From Clostridia bacterium (GTDB lineage Bacteria > Bacillota_A > Clostridia > Christensenellales > CAG-138), in the NCBI GenBank assembly GCA_017394605.1, contig JAFPXU010000062.1, positions 1 to 35,930 of the forward strand: a DNA stretch of 35,930 nt, in the 5' to 3' direction. Position numbers and translations under genes: made by a program. Below are positions 6,777-15,667 of the stretch, one piece after another. Below the pieces are notes generated by a model. The model was not told where the DNA came from and did not search any database. It saw nothing but the letters and a program-made list of their open reading frames with translations. The first letter of the stretch is position 1. Each line of letters starts with the position of its first letter.

Positions 6777-7817
6777 ATGGGTTCTTTGACATTAAAGGAT
6801 GTTGCCAAAGTCGCCGGCGTTTCCTATGCCACCGTATCCCGCGCTCTCTCCGGAAGTTCTGAAATCGGAGAAAAGACCCGGCAGCGCGTTCTCAAGCTTT
6901 GTGAGGAAATGGGGTATACTCCGAATTCCGTCGCGAGATCCATGGTCATGAAGCGAACAAATATCATCGGGCTTATCCTCGCGAGTATTGACAACCCGTT
7001 TATGAGCGAATTGACCGTCCATCTGGAAATCTACGCGCGCGAACGAGGCTATAACCTTATGGTATGCAACTCCTCCTACAATCAGAAGCAGGAGCGCGAC
7101 GTGTTCAGGCTTCTTCTGAGCCGCAAGGTCGACGGGATCATCATCCTTCCGATCAGCCATGGTTCGCATGAATCCCTGAAATCCCTCACCGCGCAGGTTC
7201 CGACCGTGTTCGTCAGCGAAAACATGCAGGACCTTCCCGAGAATTATATTTCCATCGACAACACGCAGGGCATGCAGATAGCGACGGAATACCTGTACTC
7301 GCTCGGGCACAGAAAGATCCTTTATCTCGGGGCGCGCAAAAACAGCGTCACACATTCGCTTCGTGTGGAAGGATACATCTCCACCTGCAGAAAGCTCGGG
7401 ATAGAACCGCAAATCATCGAAAGCAGTTACCCCAGAAGTTCTCACGAATTCGGATATCTTCTCGCGCGCGATCACTTCTCCGAAGCGCATGATGAAACCG
7501 CCATACTCTGCGCTTCCGACGCGCTTGCGATCGGTGTCATGCATGCCGCGTACGAAAAGGGAATCCGGATTCCGCAAGATCTTTCGCTGATGGGATTTGA
7601 TAACATTTCGTTCGCTTCCCTGCCAACGATCGATCTGACCACGATCAATCAGCCGAAACAGGAACTGGCCACCCTGGCGATGGATATGCTGGTCTCTCAT
7701 ATCGACGGCACCGAACCGGATTTTACCAGCAAGCTTGTTTCCCCGTCCCTTGTTGTTCGGGGATCCTGCCTGGAACTTAACAATCAAGCAAATATCCCCG
7801 GAGTATTCCATGTATAA
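6777..7817 (+). CDS. LacI-family transcriptional regulator
   Basis: A 346-residue LacI/GalR-type protein. The N-terminal helix-turn-helix spans about residues 5-24 (LKDVAKVAGVSYATVSRAL), followed by the hinge helix NSVARSMVM near 51-59. The periplasmic-binding-protein-like effector domain follows, with typical phrases such as IIGLILASIDNPF and LSLMGFDNISFA. It binds operator DNA as a dimer and is released by a small sugar-like or phosphorylated ligand. Three matching palindromes nearby are the likely targets, including one in its own promoter. The gene overlaps the PHP-domain gene by eight bases. The effector is unknown; the genes it flanks suggest a phosphorylated carbohydrate or polyol. Confidence 0.93.
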   Translation: MGSLTLKDVAKVAGVSYATVSRALSGSSEIGEKTRQRVLKLCEEMGYTPNSVARSMVMKRTNIIGLILASIDNPFMSELTVHLEIYARERGYNLMVCNSSYNQKQERDVFRLLLSRKVDGIIILPISHGSHESLKSLTAQVPTVFVSENMQDLPENYISIDNTQGMQIATEYLYSLGHRKILYLGARKNSVTHSLRVEGYISTCRKLGIEPQIIESSYPRSSHEFGYLLARDHFSEAHDETAILCASDALAIGVMHAAYEKGIRIPQDLSLMGFDNISFASLPTIDLTTINQPKQELATLAMDMLVSHIDGTEPDFTSKLVSPSLVVRGSCLELNNQANIPGVFHV

Positions 7818-8520
7818 GTACGAACTGCATCTGCACACAAAAGAAACCAGCCGCTGCGGTCATGTGCGGGCGGCTGACCAGGTAAAAACCTATCACAGAC
7901 TCGGCTATCAGGGTCTCTGCGTAACGGACCATCTGCACAACACCTATCTGTCCACGCTGGACTCCCCGGACAACTGGGAAAAATGTATGGACATGTATCT
8001 GACCGGATATCGCAACGCGAAAAAAGCCGGCGAGGCGCTTGGAATGGATATCATTCTCGGATGCGAACTGCGTTTCCCGGAAAACGAGAGCGATTACCTG
8101 CTTTACGGTATAGATGAACAATGGCTGTACGATCATCCGTTCATCTGCCGCATGGACCATCAGTCTTTTTTCGATGCGTATGGAAAAGAAATCCTAATTA
8201 TTCACGCGCATCCGTACCGTAAAAACGACACCGTTTATTACGAATGCGTGCACGGACTCGAAGTAGTGAACTGCAACCCGCGCCACGACAGCCGCAACGA
8301 ACTGGCTCTGAAGCTTGCGAAGGAACACCCCTATCTCTACCGGACGGTAGGATCGGATGCACACCGTATCGGCGACGAAGGCCGCGGCGCCATCCTCTGC
8401 AAGAAGCGCATTACGGACTCCTACGGGATGAAAAAAGTCATCACTTCCGGAAACTATGAATTGTGGTGTCCCGGAAATGAACTGATATTACAGGAATGCG
8501 AGGCAATGAAAAGTGTTTGA
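7810..8520 (+). CDS. PHP-domain metal-dependent phosphoesterase
   Basis: A 236-residue protein of the polymerase-and-histidinol-phosphatase fold. Probable metal ligands are visible in order: H7 and H9 (HLHT), D40 and H41 (TDH), E86 (GCE), H132 and H134 (HAHP), D183 and H185 (SDAH). Stand-alone PHP proteins hydrolyse phosphate mono- or diesters such as histidinol phosphate or nucleoside phosphates. The start is the ATG at 7810, inside the last codons of lacI and preceded by GGAG; a longer frame from 7735 only re-reads lacI. It overlaps the kinase gene by eight bases, so lacI, this gene and the kinase form one coupled unit. Its substrate may be a catabolic intermediate of the locus, but that is inference. 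Confidence 0.87.
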   Translation: MYKYELHLHTKETSRCGHVRAADQVKTYHRLGYQGLCVTDHLHNTYLSTLDSPDNWEKCMDMYLTGYRNAKKAGEALGMDIILGCELRFPENESDYLLYGIDEQWLYDHPFICRMDHQSFFDAYGKEILIIHAHPYRKNDTVYYECVHGLEVVNCNPRHDSRNELALKLAKEHPYLYRTVGSDAHRIGDEGRGAILCKKRITDSYGMKKVITSGNYELWCPGNELILQECEAMKSV

Positions 8521-9391
8521 TCTCATGATTATCGGTCAGATGACTCTTGACCATAACATTGACTACGACGGACGCGAAGAATACATCGCCGGCGGCGCGG
8601 TAACTTTTTCCGGATATGCAGCCGCTGCGATCGGGCACAGTGTGGCGGTCGTTCCGAAAGGCAACCCGGAAAAGCTCGATCCGTATAAGGTCTTTGCGGA
8701 CAGCAGGGTAGAAAAGATCTTTCCCGTCGCTTCCGCCACCTGCACGGAAATGGAGAACCGATATTTCACAGCGGACCGCGAACGCCGCCGCTGCCTGAAC
8801 ACGGAAATGATCCCCCCCTATACGCCTGAAGACCTTCCGGATGCCGATGCGCGCATCTATCATCTGGGCGGACTGGTATACGGGGATATCGGCGGCGATA
8901 TCATTGCCGCATGTGCCAAGCGCGGGGATACCGCGCTGGATGTACAGGCAGTTCTCCGCTGCCGCAATGACGACGGCACGCTGGAACTCCGTGACTGGCC
9001 GGACAAAAAAAACTATTTCCCTTTCATCCGCTATCTGAAAACCGACGCCGCGGAAGCGGAGGTCCTTACGGGGACAGATGACCGGGTAAAAGCCGCCTAC
9101 ATGCTCTGTGACATGGGTGCGAAGGAAGTCCTGATCACACACAACACGGAAGCGATCGTCTGTGACGGAAAGGATATTTATCGCTCCCCCCTGCTCCCTC
9201 GGGGACTTGCGGGCAGAACAGGGCGCGGAGACACCACCTTCGCGGGCTATCTGACGGAACGCCTGACGCACGAAATCCCGGAGGCTCTCGAATTCGCGGC
9301 GGCTCTCGTCTCCCTTAAGATGGAAACGCCGGGACCGTTCAAGGGAACCCGCCAGGACGTTTACGATTTCATCCACAAATACTACCGTTAA
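8513..9391 (+). CDS. PfkB-family carbohydrate kinase
   Basis: A 292-residue protein of the ribokinase/PfkB family. The N-terminal sugar-binding signature is GGAVTFSGYAAAAIG (27-41). The C-terminal signature is GRTGRGDTTFAGYL (234-247), with catalytic base Asp240 where most members read GAGD. The family phosphorylates sugars, sugar phosphates or nucleosides with ATP. It starts with GTG at 8513, overlapping the PHP gene by eight bases, with GAGG upstream; an ATG four codons later is possible. Having a kinase among phosphatase genes suggests that a substrate is rephosphorylated at a different position after entry. Substrate not identifiable. Confidence 0.86.
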   Translation: MFDLMIIGQMTLDHNIDYDGREEYIAGGAVTFSGYAAAAIGHSVAVVPKGNPEKLDPYKVFADSRVEKIFPVASATCTEMENRYFTADRERRRCLNTEMIPPYTPEDLPDADARIYHLGGLVYGDIGGDIIAACAKRGDTALDVQAVLRCRNDDGTLELRDWPDKKNYFPFIRYLKTDAAEAEVLTGTDDRVKAAYMLCDMGAKEVLITHNTEAIVCDGKDIYRSPLLPRGLAGRTGRGDTTFAGYLTERLTHEIPEALEFAAALVSLKMETPGPFKGTRQDVYDFIHKYYR

Positions 9392-9466
9392 CAGAAACGG
9401 TTTATCCCGTTCAGTTCGTAACTCTGTCCTCCCCGGACAGGAAGCAAGAAAGCGAGGTCAACAGAA

Positions 9467-10195
9467 ATGACATCCGGTATTATGCTGTTAAAGAATTTTA
9501 CACTCCTGCAGTATCTGGAATTCTTCTTGAGGCTTCTCGTCGCGTGCGCCTGCGGCGCCGCGATCGGCATTGAGCGTACGAAGCGCCTCAAGGAAGCGGG
9601 CATCCGCACGCATATCATCGTCAGCTGCGCGGCCGCTCTGGTCATGATCGTTTCCAAATACGGCTTTTCGGACACCGTCCTCGCCAACGGGACATTCCTT
9701 TACGGAACGCACGGCACGGATCCCGCGCGTCTTGCTGCGCAGGTCATTACCGGCATCTCGTTCCTCGGAGCGGGCATCATCTTTCACACCGGCAGTTCCA
9801 TCCGCGGACTGACGACTGCCGCAGGCATCTGGGCAACTGCGGGCATCGGTCTTGCAATCGGAGCAGGGCTTTATGTCGTCGGCATTCTTGCGACCGGTCT
9901 GATCGCCATCCTTCAGGTCCTGATGCATCGGTACACGCTCGGTGCAGACTCCATGATCGTAGGCAAGATCCGCTGCACGGTCAAGGATCCCAATTCCTTC
10001 CGAGAAGCTTTCCGGAAATATGTTGATGAACAGAAAATGCAGATCCTCGCGACCAAGGTGGCGTTCAACGACGACGGAAGCGCGAACTATGAGTTTACCC
10101 TCCGCATGGGACAGGATACGACTGTCAGCGACATCGCGGCTTTCCTTGAGTCAATCGGAAACATCCGCGCCATCAGCTGTGAGCTCACAAAATAG
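9467..10195 (+). CDS. MgtC/SapB-family membrane protein
   Basis: A 242-residue membrane protein with the MgtC hallmarks GAAIGIERTKR and GIRTH in the first third. The conserved core AAQVITGISFLGAGIIF and IRGLTTAAGIWATAGIGLA follows, then a soluble C-terminal domain of about 90 residues that resembles the ACT-like tail of the family. Four or five membrane helices lie in residues 17-150. MgtC proteins are linked to growth in low magnesium, to phosphate and to inhibition of the F-type ATPase; none is known as a sugar transporter. It lies 75 bases after the kinase gene with its own GAGG site, so it may be co-transcribed. A small hairpin (9424-9440) in the gap has no T-run. Confidence 0.9.
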   Translation: MTSGIMLLKNFTLLQYLEFFLRLLVACACGAAIGIERTKRLKEAGIRTHIIVSCAAALVMIVSKYGFSDTVLANGTFLYGTHGTDPARLAAQVITGISFLGAGIIFHTGSSIRGLTTAAGIWATAGIGLAIGAGLYVVGILATGLIAILQVLMHRYTLGADSMIVGKIRCTVKDPNSFREAFRKYVDEQKMQILATKVAFNDDGSANYEFTLRMGQDTTVSDIAAFLESIGNIRAISCELTK

Positions 10196-10285
10196 GATAA
10201 CAGTACGCTTCGCCTATCCGGCAGGTTCATCCGAAAACGCTCACTATTACTTTCAGTGACATTCCACCCGATTGTATATTTTGAA

Positions 10286-10344
10286 TTGACAGTGCCTCCC
10301 GTGAGGTGATAATATTTAATCATACTTTTACGGAAACGTTTACG
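10286..10344 (+). promoter_or_regulatory. Promoter and LacI-type operator for HAD5 and the ABC importer
   Basis: TTGACA at 10286-10291 and TAATAT at 10310-10315 with an 18-base spacer form a strong promoter. The operator CGGAAACGTTTACG at 10331-10344 differs from the 6233 site by one base. It begins 15 bases after the -10, slightly further downstream than the other two operators but still within the initial transcribed region. The 185 bases between the MgtC gene and HAD5 hold no other recognisable element. Confidence 0.8.
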
Positions 10345-10380
10345 TTTTCTGTTCCAAATACGAATCAGAGGAGATTTTCA

Positions 10381-11148
10381 ATGATCAAAGCAGTCATGTT
10401 CGATATGGGCGGTACGCTGGAAGATCTGTACTCGGACGAGAAAAACAACAAGGCGACTGCGTATGCGCTGTACGACATTCTGAAAAAGCACGGCATCGAG
10501 GTTTCCTATGAGGCCGAGCGCCTCTGGGAGATCGTCGGTGAAGGAATCCAGGCATACAAAAAGGATTCCGAGCGCACGCTCGTCGAGCTGAAGCCGGAAG
10601 AGATCTGGTGTGACTGGGGCTTCCGGGATGTTCCCGTAAACCGTGCGAAGCTCGCTGAGATCAGCGAGGAGATCGCGCATATGTGGGAAACGACTTTCTA
10701 CGACAGAAAGCTTCGCGAGCACGCGGCGGAAATGCTGAAAGGCCTGAAGGAAGATCTCGGCATGCACGTTTCCGTTGTCAGCAATACCGGAAGCCTGTTC
10801 CAGGTCTTCTCCACGCTGAAGCATTACGGAGTACGCCAGTATTTCGATGAGATTACCCTTTCTTCCGTGGTCGGCTACCGCAAACCCCATCCGAACATTT
10901 TCCGCATCGCCTGCGCGCAGGCGGATCTCGATCCTTCCGAATGCGCGTTTGTCGGGGACACGCTTTCGCGCGATGTTGTCGGCCCGCGCAAAATGGGGTT
11001 CGGGCGTGTTTTCAAAATCAATTCCTTCCTGACCCCTCAGAAAGACCTCGGCAAATTCGACGTTGCACCGGATTACCAGATCACGGACATCTACGACGTA
11101 TACACCATTTTGAAGAAAGAACGGGAAATCGAGGCGACGCACTCCTGA
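10381..11148 (+). CDS. HAD-family hydrolase, copy 5, heading the importer operon
   Basis: A 255-residue HAD protein with motif I FDMGGTLEDL (Asp8), motif II VVSNTG, motif III GYRKPHPNIF and motif IV VGDTLSRDVVG. As in copies 1-4, glycine replaces the second aspartate of motif I. The chosen ATG at 10381 is preceded by AGAGGAGA; a longer frame from 10306 would run through the operator and is not credible. It lies 62 bases before the permease and is probably co-transcribed with the importer, which suggests that it acts on the imported compound or its first product. Specific substrate unknown. Confidence 0.86.
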   Translation: MIKAVMFDMGGTLEDLYSDEKNNKATAYALYDILKKHGIEVSYEAERLWEIVGEGIQAYKKDSERTLVELKPEEIWCDWGFRDVPVNRAKLAEISEEIAHMWETTFYDRKLREHAAEMLKGLKEDLGMHVSVVSNTGSLFQVFSTLKHYGVRQYFDEITLSSVVGYRKPHPNIFRIACAQADLDPSECAFVGDTLSRDVVGPRKMGFGRVFKINSFLTPQKDLGKFDVAPDYQITDIYDVYTILKKEREIEATHS

Positions 11149-11210
11149 CCCTTCCCCCCGTCTCTTATCATAGCTACCTCGCATTCTGTTCCTGAAAAGG
11201 AGGCGTAAAA

Positions 11211-13052
11211 ATGGCAAAAAAAGAGTGGAAACATCCTAAAATGACCAAAGAACGGTTTAAAAACCAGTTCAACAGCCTGATTGGGAATCCCTTCAATGTG
11301 ATCGTATTCATCACGCTGATTCTGCTGTTTGTCCTGATTGTTATTCCGCTTCTGTCAATGGTGCACAACACCTTCATCGTGGCAAAATCGGAGTTGCGGA
11401 ATATCCCCGGAGCCAAAGTCGGGGACTATACCCTCTGGTACTGGAAATATCTGATCGCCAGCCCGCTGACCAAGACGATCCTGTGGGTCCCGCTTCGGAA
11501 CTCCCTGATCATAGGCGCGTTCGTTACCGTTATGTCGGTCCCCCTCGGCGCCCTGATGGCGTGGCTGATGGTGCGTACGGATATCCCGGGCAAAGGTCTT
11601 CTGTCCGCTCTGATCCTGATTCCGTACATGATTCCCTCCTGGTGCAAAGCGCTCTCCTGGATGACCATCTTCAGGAATCCCAGCATGGGCGGCAACGGCG
11701 TTCTGTCCAGTCTGGGCATTCCCGTTCCGAACGCGCTGGCGTCCGGCTTCATACCAATCATCATCGTCATGACGATGCACTACTACGCATTTTCGTATAT
11801 CATGGCATCCGGCGCGCTTCGTTCCATCAACTCCGAGCTGGAAGAAATGGGTGAAATCCAGGGCGCTACACGAGGCCAGATTCTGAAAAGCATCACGCTT
11901 CCCCTGATCCTCCCGTCCATCCTTTCGGCGACCATCATGACCATCAGCAAGTCCGTCGGTACCTATGGCGTCGCCGCCAGACTTGGGGGAAACAATGCGG
12001 ACGGAACCCCGTTCTATGTTCTTGCCACCCGTATGAAGGACTTTATCAACAGCAGCCCGAAGGGCGTCGGCTACGCAATGTCCATCCTGATGATCCTGCT
12101 TGCAGCGGGAACCATCATCGTCAACCAGAAGCTGATCGGAACGCGTAAATCCTATGCAACGATCGGGGGCAAGGGCACAAGGAGCAATCTGATTCAGCTC
12201 CGCGGAGCCAAATGGCCGATGCTGATCATCCTTTCCATCTTCCTGATCATCGCCATGGTCATGCCGGTATTCTTCCTCGTAATGGAATCTTTCCAGGTCA
12301 TCCCCGGCGGCGGTTACGGTGCGAACAACCTTACGCTTTATGCCTGGATCGGTGAATTGCAGAATGCTCCGAACCCCGGTTTCGCGCAGAACGGTCTGTT
12401 CCGTAATTCGGAATTCGGGCGTGCGCTTGGAAACACGGTCAAGCTTTCGCTGATCGCTTCCCTTATCACCGCGGTATTCGGTCAGTTCTTCGGTTACATT
12501 ACAACGCGCGGACGCGGCAAATGGTACGGCAATGCTGTGGAGCAGCTTATCTTTATCCCGTATCTGATGCCCGGCGTCGCGTTCTCCGCCATCTATTTCT
12601 CCATGTTCAGCCAGCCGAGGCTCGGCGGTCTGATTCCGTCTCTATACGGAACGTTTGCTCTGATCCTCCTTGTATCCATCGTCAAGCATTTCCCGTTCGC
12701 GAGCCGGTCCGGCTCCTCCAACATGATGCAGATCGCGGTGGAACTGGAAGAAGCCGCCACGATCAACGGTGCGGGATTCTGGAGAAGGATTGGAAGCATT
12801 ATCATTCCTCTCGCGAAGAACGGCTTCCTTTCCGGCTTCCTCCTTTCCTTCATCAGCATTGCCAAGGAACTGGATCTGATCGCGATCCTGATGACCCCGA
12901 AGAATTATACGCTGTCGTTCCTCGCGTTCGACTACTCGAAGGAAGCCATGCCTCAGGTGGCGGATGCGATTTGTATCGTGATTATCGTATTCATCCTTGT
13001 AACCAACCGGATCGCCGATAAATTCGGCGGTAACGTAAGCAAGAGCATGTAA
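11211..13052 (+). CDS. ABC importer permease with two fused transmembrane domains
   Basis: The 613-residue membrane protein contains two binding-protein-dependent permease modules in one chain, with about 12 helices in total. Each module has its ATPase-contact EAA loop: residues 209-232 (ELEEMGEIQGATRG) and 510-534 (ELEEAATINGAGFWRR). Double permeases of this kind are typical of the iron(III)/2-aminoethylphosphonate/sugar-phosphate importer group (FbpB, PhnU/V, AfuB). It makes the whole membrane channel alone, so the importer needs only the following ATPase and binding protein. Its ATG has AGGAGG a few bases upstream. It sits directly after HAD5 and 29 bases before the ATPase. The transported compound is not determined by this gene. 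Confidence 0.91.
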   Translation: MAKKEWKHPKMTKERFKNQFNSLIGNPFNVIVFITLILLFVLIVIPLLSMVHNTFIVAKSELRNIPGAKVGDYTLWYWKYLIASPLTKTILWVPLRNSLIIGAFVTVMSVPLGALMAWLMVRTDIPGKGLLSALILIPYMIPSWCKALSWMTIFRNPSMGGNGVLSSLGIPVPNALASGFIPIIIVMTMHYYAFSYIMASGALRSINSELEEMGEIQGATRGQILKSITLPLILPSILSATIMTISKSVGTYGVAARLGGNNADGTPFYVLATRMKDFINSSPKGVGYAMSILMILLAAGTIIVNQKLIGTRKSYATIGGKGTRSNLIQLRGAKWPMLIILSIFLIIAMVMPVFFLVMESFQVIPGGGYGANNLTLYAWIGELQNAPNPGFAQNGLFRNSEFGRALGNTVKLSLIASLITAVFGQFFGYITTRGRGKWYGNAVEQLIFIPYLMPGVAFSAIYFSMFSQPRLGGLIPSLYGTFALILLVSIVKHFPFASRSGSSNMMQIAVELEEAATINGAGFWRRIGSIIIPLAKNGFLSGFLLSFISIAKELDLIAILMTPKNYTLSFLAFDYSKEAMPQVADAICIVIIVFILVTNRIADKFGGNVSKSM

Positions 13053-13081
13053 GCCGCTCGACTTAAGAAAGGAAAACTGTT

Positions 13082-14239
13082 ATGAGTAAAATCGTATTAA
13101 GTCACATCGATAAATTCTACGGAGAGAACCATGTTCTCCGTGACATCAATCTTACGATCGAGGACGGCGACTTCATGACTCTGCTCGGGCCGTCCGGCTG
13201 CGGAAAAACAACGACGCTCCGTGTCGTCTCCGGTCTGGAAAAGCCCCAGAACGGCACCATGACGATTGATGACAAGCCTGTCATCGACGCGGAAAAAGCC
13301 TTTTATGAGGCACCGTCCAAGCGCGGGCTGAATCTTGTTTTCCAGAGCTATGCGCTCTGGCCGCACATGACCGTGTTCGACAACGTTGCCTTCGGTCTTA
13401 AAATCAAGAAAATGAAAAAAGCGGAAGTGGAAGAAACCGTTATGCGGTCGCTGAAGACCATGCGTATCGAAGAATACCGTGACCGTTATCCGAACGAGCT
13501 CTCCGGCGGTCAGCAGCAGCGTGTCGCCATCGCGCGCGCGATTGCTTCCAGCCCGAAACTGCTGCTTCTTGACGAGCCGCTGTCCAACCTCGACGCCCGG
13601 CTGCGTATCGACATGCGCGCAGAGCTGAAACGTCTGCACCGCGAAACCGGCACGACCATCATCTACGTCACGCACGATCAGGTCGAAGCGCTCACCATGT
13701 CCACCAAGATTGCTCTTTTCAAGGAGGGCGAGATTTCCCAGATCGATACGCCGCTCGGTCTCTACACAAACCCCATCGACCTTCAGGCGGCGGACTTTAT
13801 CGGCAATCCCCGCATCAACTTCATCGATTCCAAGAGCATTTATGACGGCGAGAATCTGACAGTGGAAAGCGTGTTCGGGACCTACGTCTTCCCGAAATCC
13901 ACAATGAAGCTTGACGAAGAGATCCCCGTGAACAAAGAGTTTGACACTGTTCTGGGTCTCCGTCCCGAAATGGTGGATGTCTATACGGAAGATCCCCATC
14001 ATAAGAACACGGTAACCGCAAAGGTATACGCGAATCAGCCTGCCGGCAGCGAAACGCTGATTACGCTGACGGTCGGCGGTCTGGAATTCCTCGCGATTCA
14101 GGTCGGTCTTGTAGAGTACGATATGAACCAGCAGGTTTATGTTGTACTGCATCCCAGCCGCATGAACGTGTATAATAAAGATACAGGAAGACTCATCAAA
14201 TTCGCCAAGACCAAACACAAGGCGGGTATCGATGACTGA
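13082..14239 (+). CDS. ABC importer ATPase of the PotA/FbpC/UgpC group
   Basis: A 385-residue cytoplasmic ATPase. Walker [10 protein letters not shown] lies at 36-44, signature LSGGQQQ at 140-146, Walker B LLLLDEP at 160-166 and switch His198. After about residue 240 comes a C-terminal regulatory OB-fold (MOI/TOBE-like) domain with the typical phrase [10 protein letters not shown], as in importers of the carbohydrate, polyamine and iron type. It powers uptake through the fused permease encoded just upstream. AAAGGAAA precedes the ATG. The binding-protein gene starts 44 bases after its stop. Confidence 0.93.
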   Translation: MSKIVLSHIDKFYGENHVLRDINLTIEDGDFMTLLGPSGCGKTTTLRVVSGLEKPQNGTMTIDDKPVIDAEKAFYEAPSKRGLNLVFQSYALWPHMTVFDNVAFGLKIKKMKKAEVEETVMRSLKTMRIEEYRDRYPNELSGGQQQRVAIARAIASSPKLLLLDEPLSNLDARLRIDMRAELKRLHRETGTTIIYVTHDQVEALTMSTKIALFKEGEISQIDTPLGLYTNPIDLQAADFIGNPRINFIDSKSIYDGENLTVESVFGTYVFPKSTMKLDEEIPVNKEFDTVLGLRPEMVDVYTEDPHHKNTVTAKVYANQPAGSETLITLTVGGLEFLAIQVGLVEYDMNQQVYVVLHPSRMNVYNKDTGRLIKFAKTKHKAGIDD

Positions 14240-14283
14240 CAGAAGTTACTTGAGCACTTGAAGCAGAAAGGAAATCGCGCATC

Positions 14284-15600
14284 ATGAAAAAGACAGTTGC
14301 TATTCTCTTATCCGTTCTGTTGCTTGCCTCTCTGGCCGCGTGTTCCTCCTCTTCCAATACCGGAACCGCTGCCGCACCGGTACAGCCCGATGACGCACCG
14401 AAGACAGGTGTCGAGGCAATCGATACGGTGGGCGCAGACGGAATTGACTGGAACCATATGTCAGCGGATGAGCTTTATGAGATGGCAAAAGCCGAGGGCG
14501 GCACCATTACGATCTATTCGACGACAGCCGACGCCGACACGGCGCGCAAATACATCCGCGATCTGTATCCCGATCTGAACTTTGAATACATTTCCTGCGA
14601 CACCAACACCGTCAAGGATAAAATCGAGATGGAAGGCGAAAGCGGAAATGCCATGGCGGACGTTCTTATGGTCAAGGACGCATCCGGCGAGATCTACAAC
14701 GAACTCGTTCTCTGGAGCATTCTGGACATCTACTATCCCGCCGACATCTGCGAGCATATTGACCCGAACCTGCTGAAATACGGCATGCCGCTGTATTCCA
14801 CGTTCAACCCCTGGTTCTATAACACAAAGATGTTCCCGGACGGAGTTCCGATCGAGAGCTGGTGGGACATCGTGGAAGGTTATAACGAAGAGACCCAGTC
14901 CTTTAAGGACGCAAGCGGAAAGAGCACGCAGAAGTGGACCATCTACTCGAAGGATATCACCTCCCCCTCCTACGCAGCGCTTTGGGCTCAGCTGATAGTC
15001 GATGGCGACGCGCTGGCAGAGCAGTATAAAGCCCAGTACGGGAAAGACCTTGTATTCACGTACACAGAACACCTGAAAAACACCCCCGGTCTCATGGAGC
15101 TTCCGGAGAACAACGCAGGCGTCGAACTCTTCTGGCGTTTCTCCCAGATGCTGATCACACCTCTCGCGGACGGCGATGCCGTTGTGGAAGCCGTGAACGA
15201 TTCTGTCAACGGGCCGACTCTCGGTCTCTGCTCCGCTTCCAAGCTGGACAACTCCAAACAGTCTATGGGCGAAAACGGATTTGATATCGCATGGGTGACC
15301 GGTCTGAAACCCTATACGGCTCAGAACTCCGCAGGCTATTCCTATGTGGTAACCGGCTGCGACAACCCGGCAGGCGCGCGCCTGTTTATCAACTTCATGA
15401 TGGGCGGAGCGGACGGCAAGAGCGGCTGCTACCAGGTGTTCGACAAACTCGGGCACTGGTCTGTCCGCGACGACGTGACCTATCAGAAATCCGGAATCGT
15501 TTTTGAAGATGTCGGCCTGACGGCACCGGATTATGAGAAGGTCTATGCGAACTATCCGAACGTAAAGGCTTACTGGAACCTCTGGAACAGCACCAGATAA
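14284..15600 (+). CDS. ABC importer substrate-binding lipoprotein
   Basis: A 438-residue secreted lipoprotein. The signal peptide ends in lipobox LAAC with Cys20, followed by a short Ser/Ala/Pro-rich linker. The mature part begins GGTITIYSTTADADT (about residue 75), typical of the FbpA/PhnS/AfuA-type binding-protein fold, and includes STFNPWFYNTKMF in the hinge region. It is longer than usual for the fold because of a segment around residues 200-300. Homologues bind iron(III), 2-aminoethylphosphonate or sugar phosphates; I cannot tell which from sequence. I see no tyrosine-rich iron site that I could assign with confidence. HAD phosphatases in the same operon favour a phosphorylated ligand. 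AAAGGAAA precedes the start. Confidence 0.88.
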   Translation: MKKTVAILLSVLLLASLAACSSSSNTGTAAAPVQPDDAPKTGVEAIDTVGADGIDWNHMSADELYEMAKAEGGTITIYSTTADADTARKYIRDLYPDLNFEYISCDTNTVKDKIEMEGESGNAMADVLMVKDASGEIYNELVLWSILDIYYPADICEHIDPNLLKYGMPLYSTFNPWFYNTKMFPDGVPIESWWDIVEGYNEETQSFKDASGKSTQKWTIYSKDITSPSYAALWAQLIVDGDALAEQYKAQYGKDLVFTYTEHLKNTPGLMELPENNAGVELFWRFSQMLITPLADGDAVVEAVNDSVNGPTLGLCSASKLDNSKQSMGENGFDIAWVTGLKPYTAQNSAGYSYVVTGCDNPAGARLFINFMMGGADGKSGCYQVFDKLGHWSVRDDVTYQKSGIVFEDVGLTAPDYEKVYANYPNVKAYWNLWNSTR

Positions 15601-15615
15601 TCTGTCTTTAATTCT

Positions 15616-15642
15616 CACGCGGCGGAATCATTCCGCCGCGTG
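15616..15642 (+). terminator. Strong hairpin after the binding-protein gene, no T-run
   Basis: A perfect 12-pair, GC-rich stem (CACGCGGCGGAA with its complement) encloses a three-base loop, 16 bases after the binding-protein stop. No T-run follows, so it is not a classical terminator. Such hairpins often protect the 3' end of binding-protein messages and lower read-through into the next gene. The following gene starts 25 bases later with a weak ribosome site. Confidence 0.5.
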
Positions 15643-15667
15643 CTGAATTGATTCACGGTGAACCGCA

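Noticed and set aside
9424..9440. Hairpin CTGTCC-TCCCC-GGACAG before the MgtC-family gene as a terminator
   Set aside because: The stem is only six pairs and no T-run follows; the genes are probably co-transcribed.
10306..10380. Upstream extension of HAD copy 5
   Set aside because: It would translate through the promoter start region and operator; ATG at 10381 has an AGAGGAGA site and begins directly before motif I.
13097..15618. Long leftward frames opposite the importer ATPase and binding-protein genes
   Set aside because: Both lie opposite genes with complete family motifs, so they are mirror frames.
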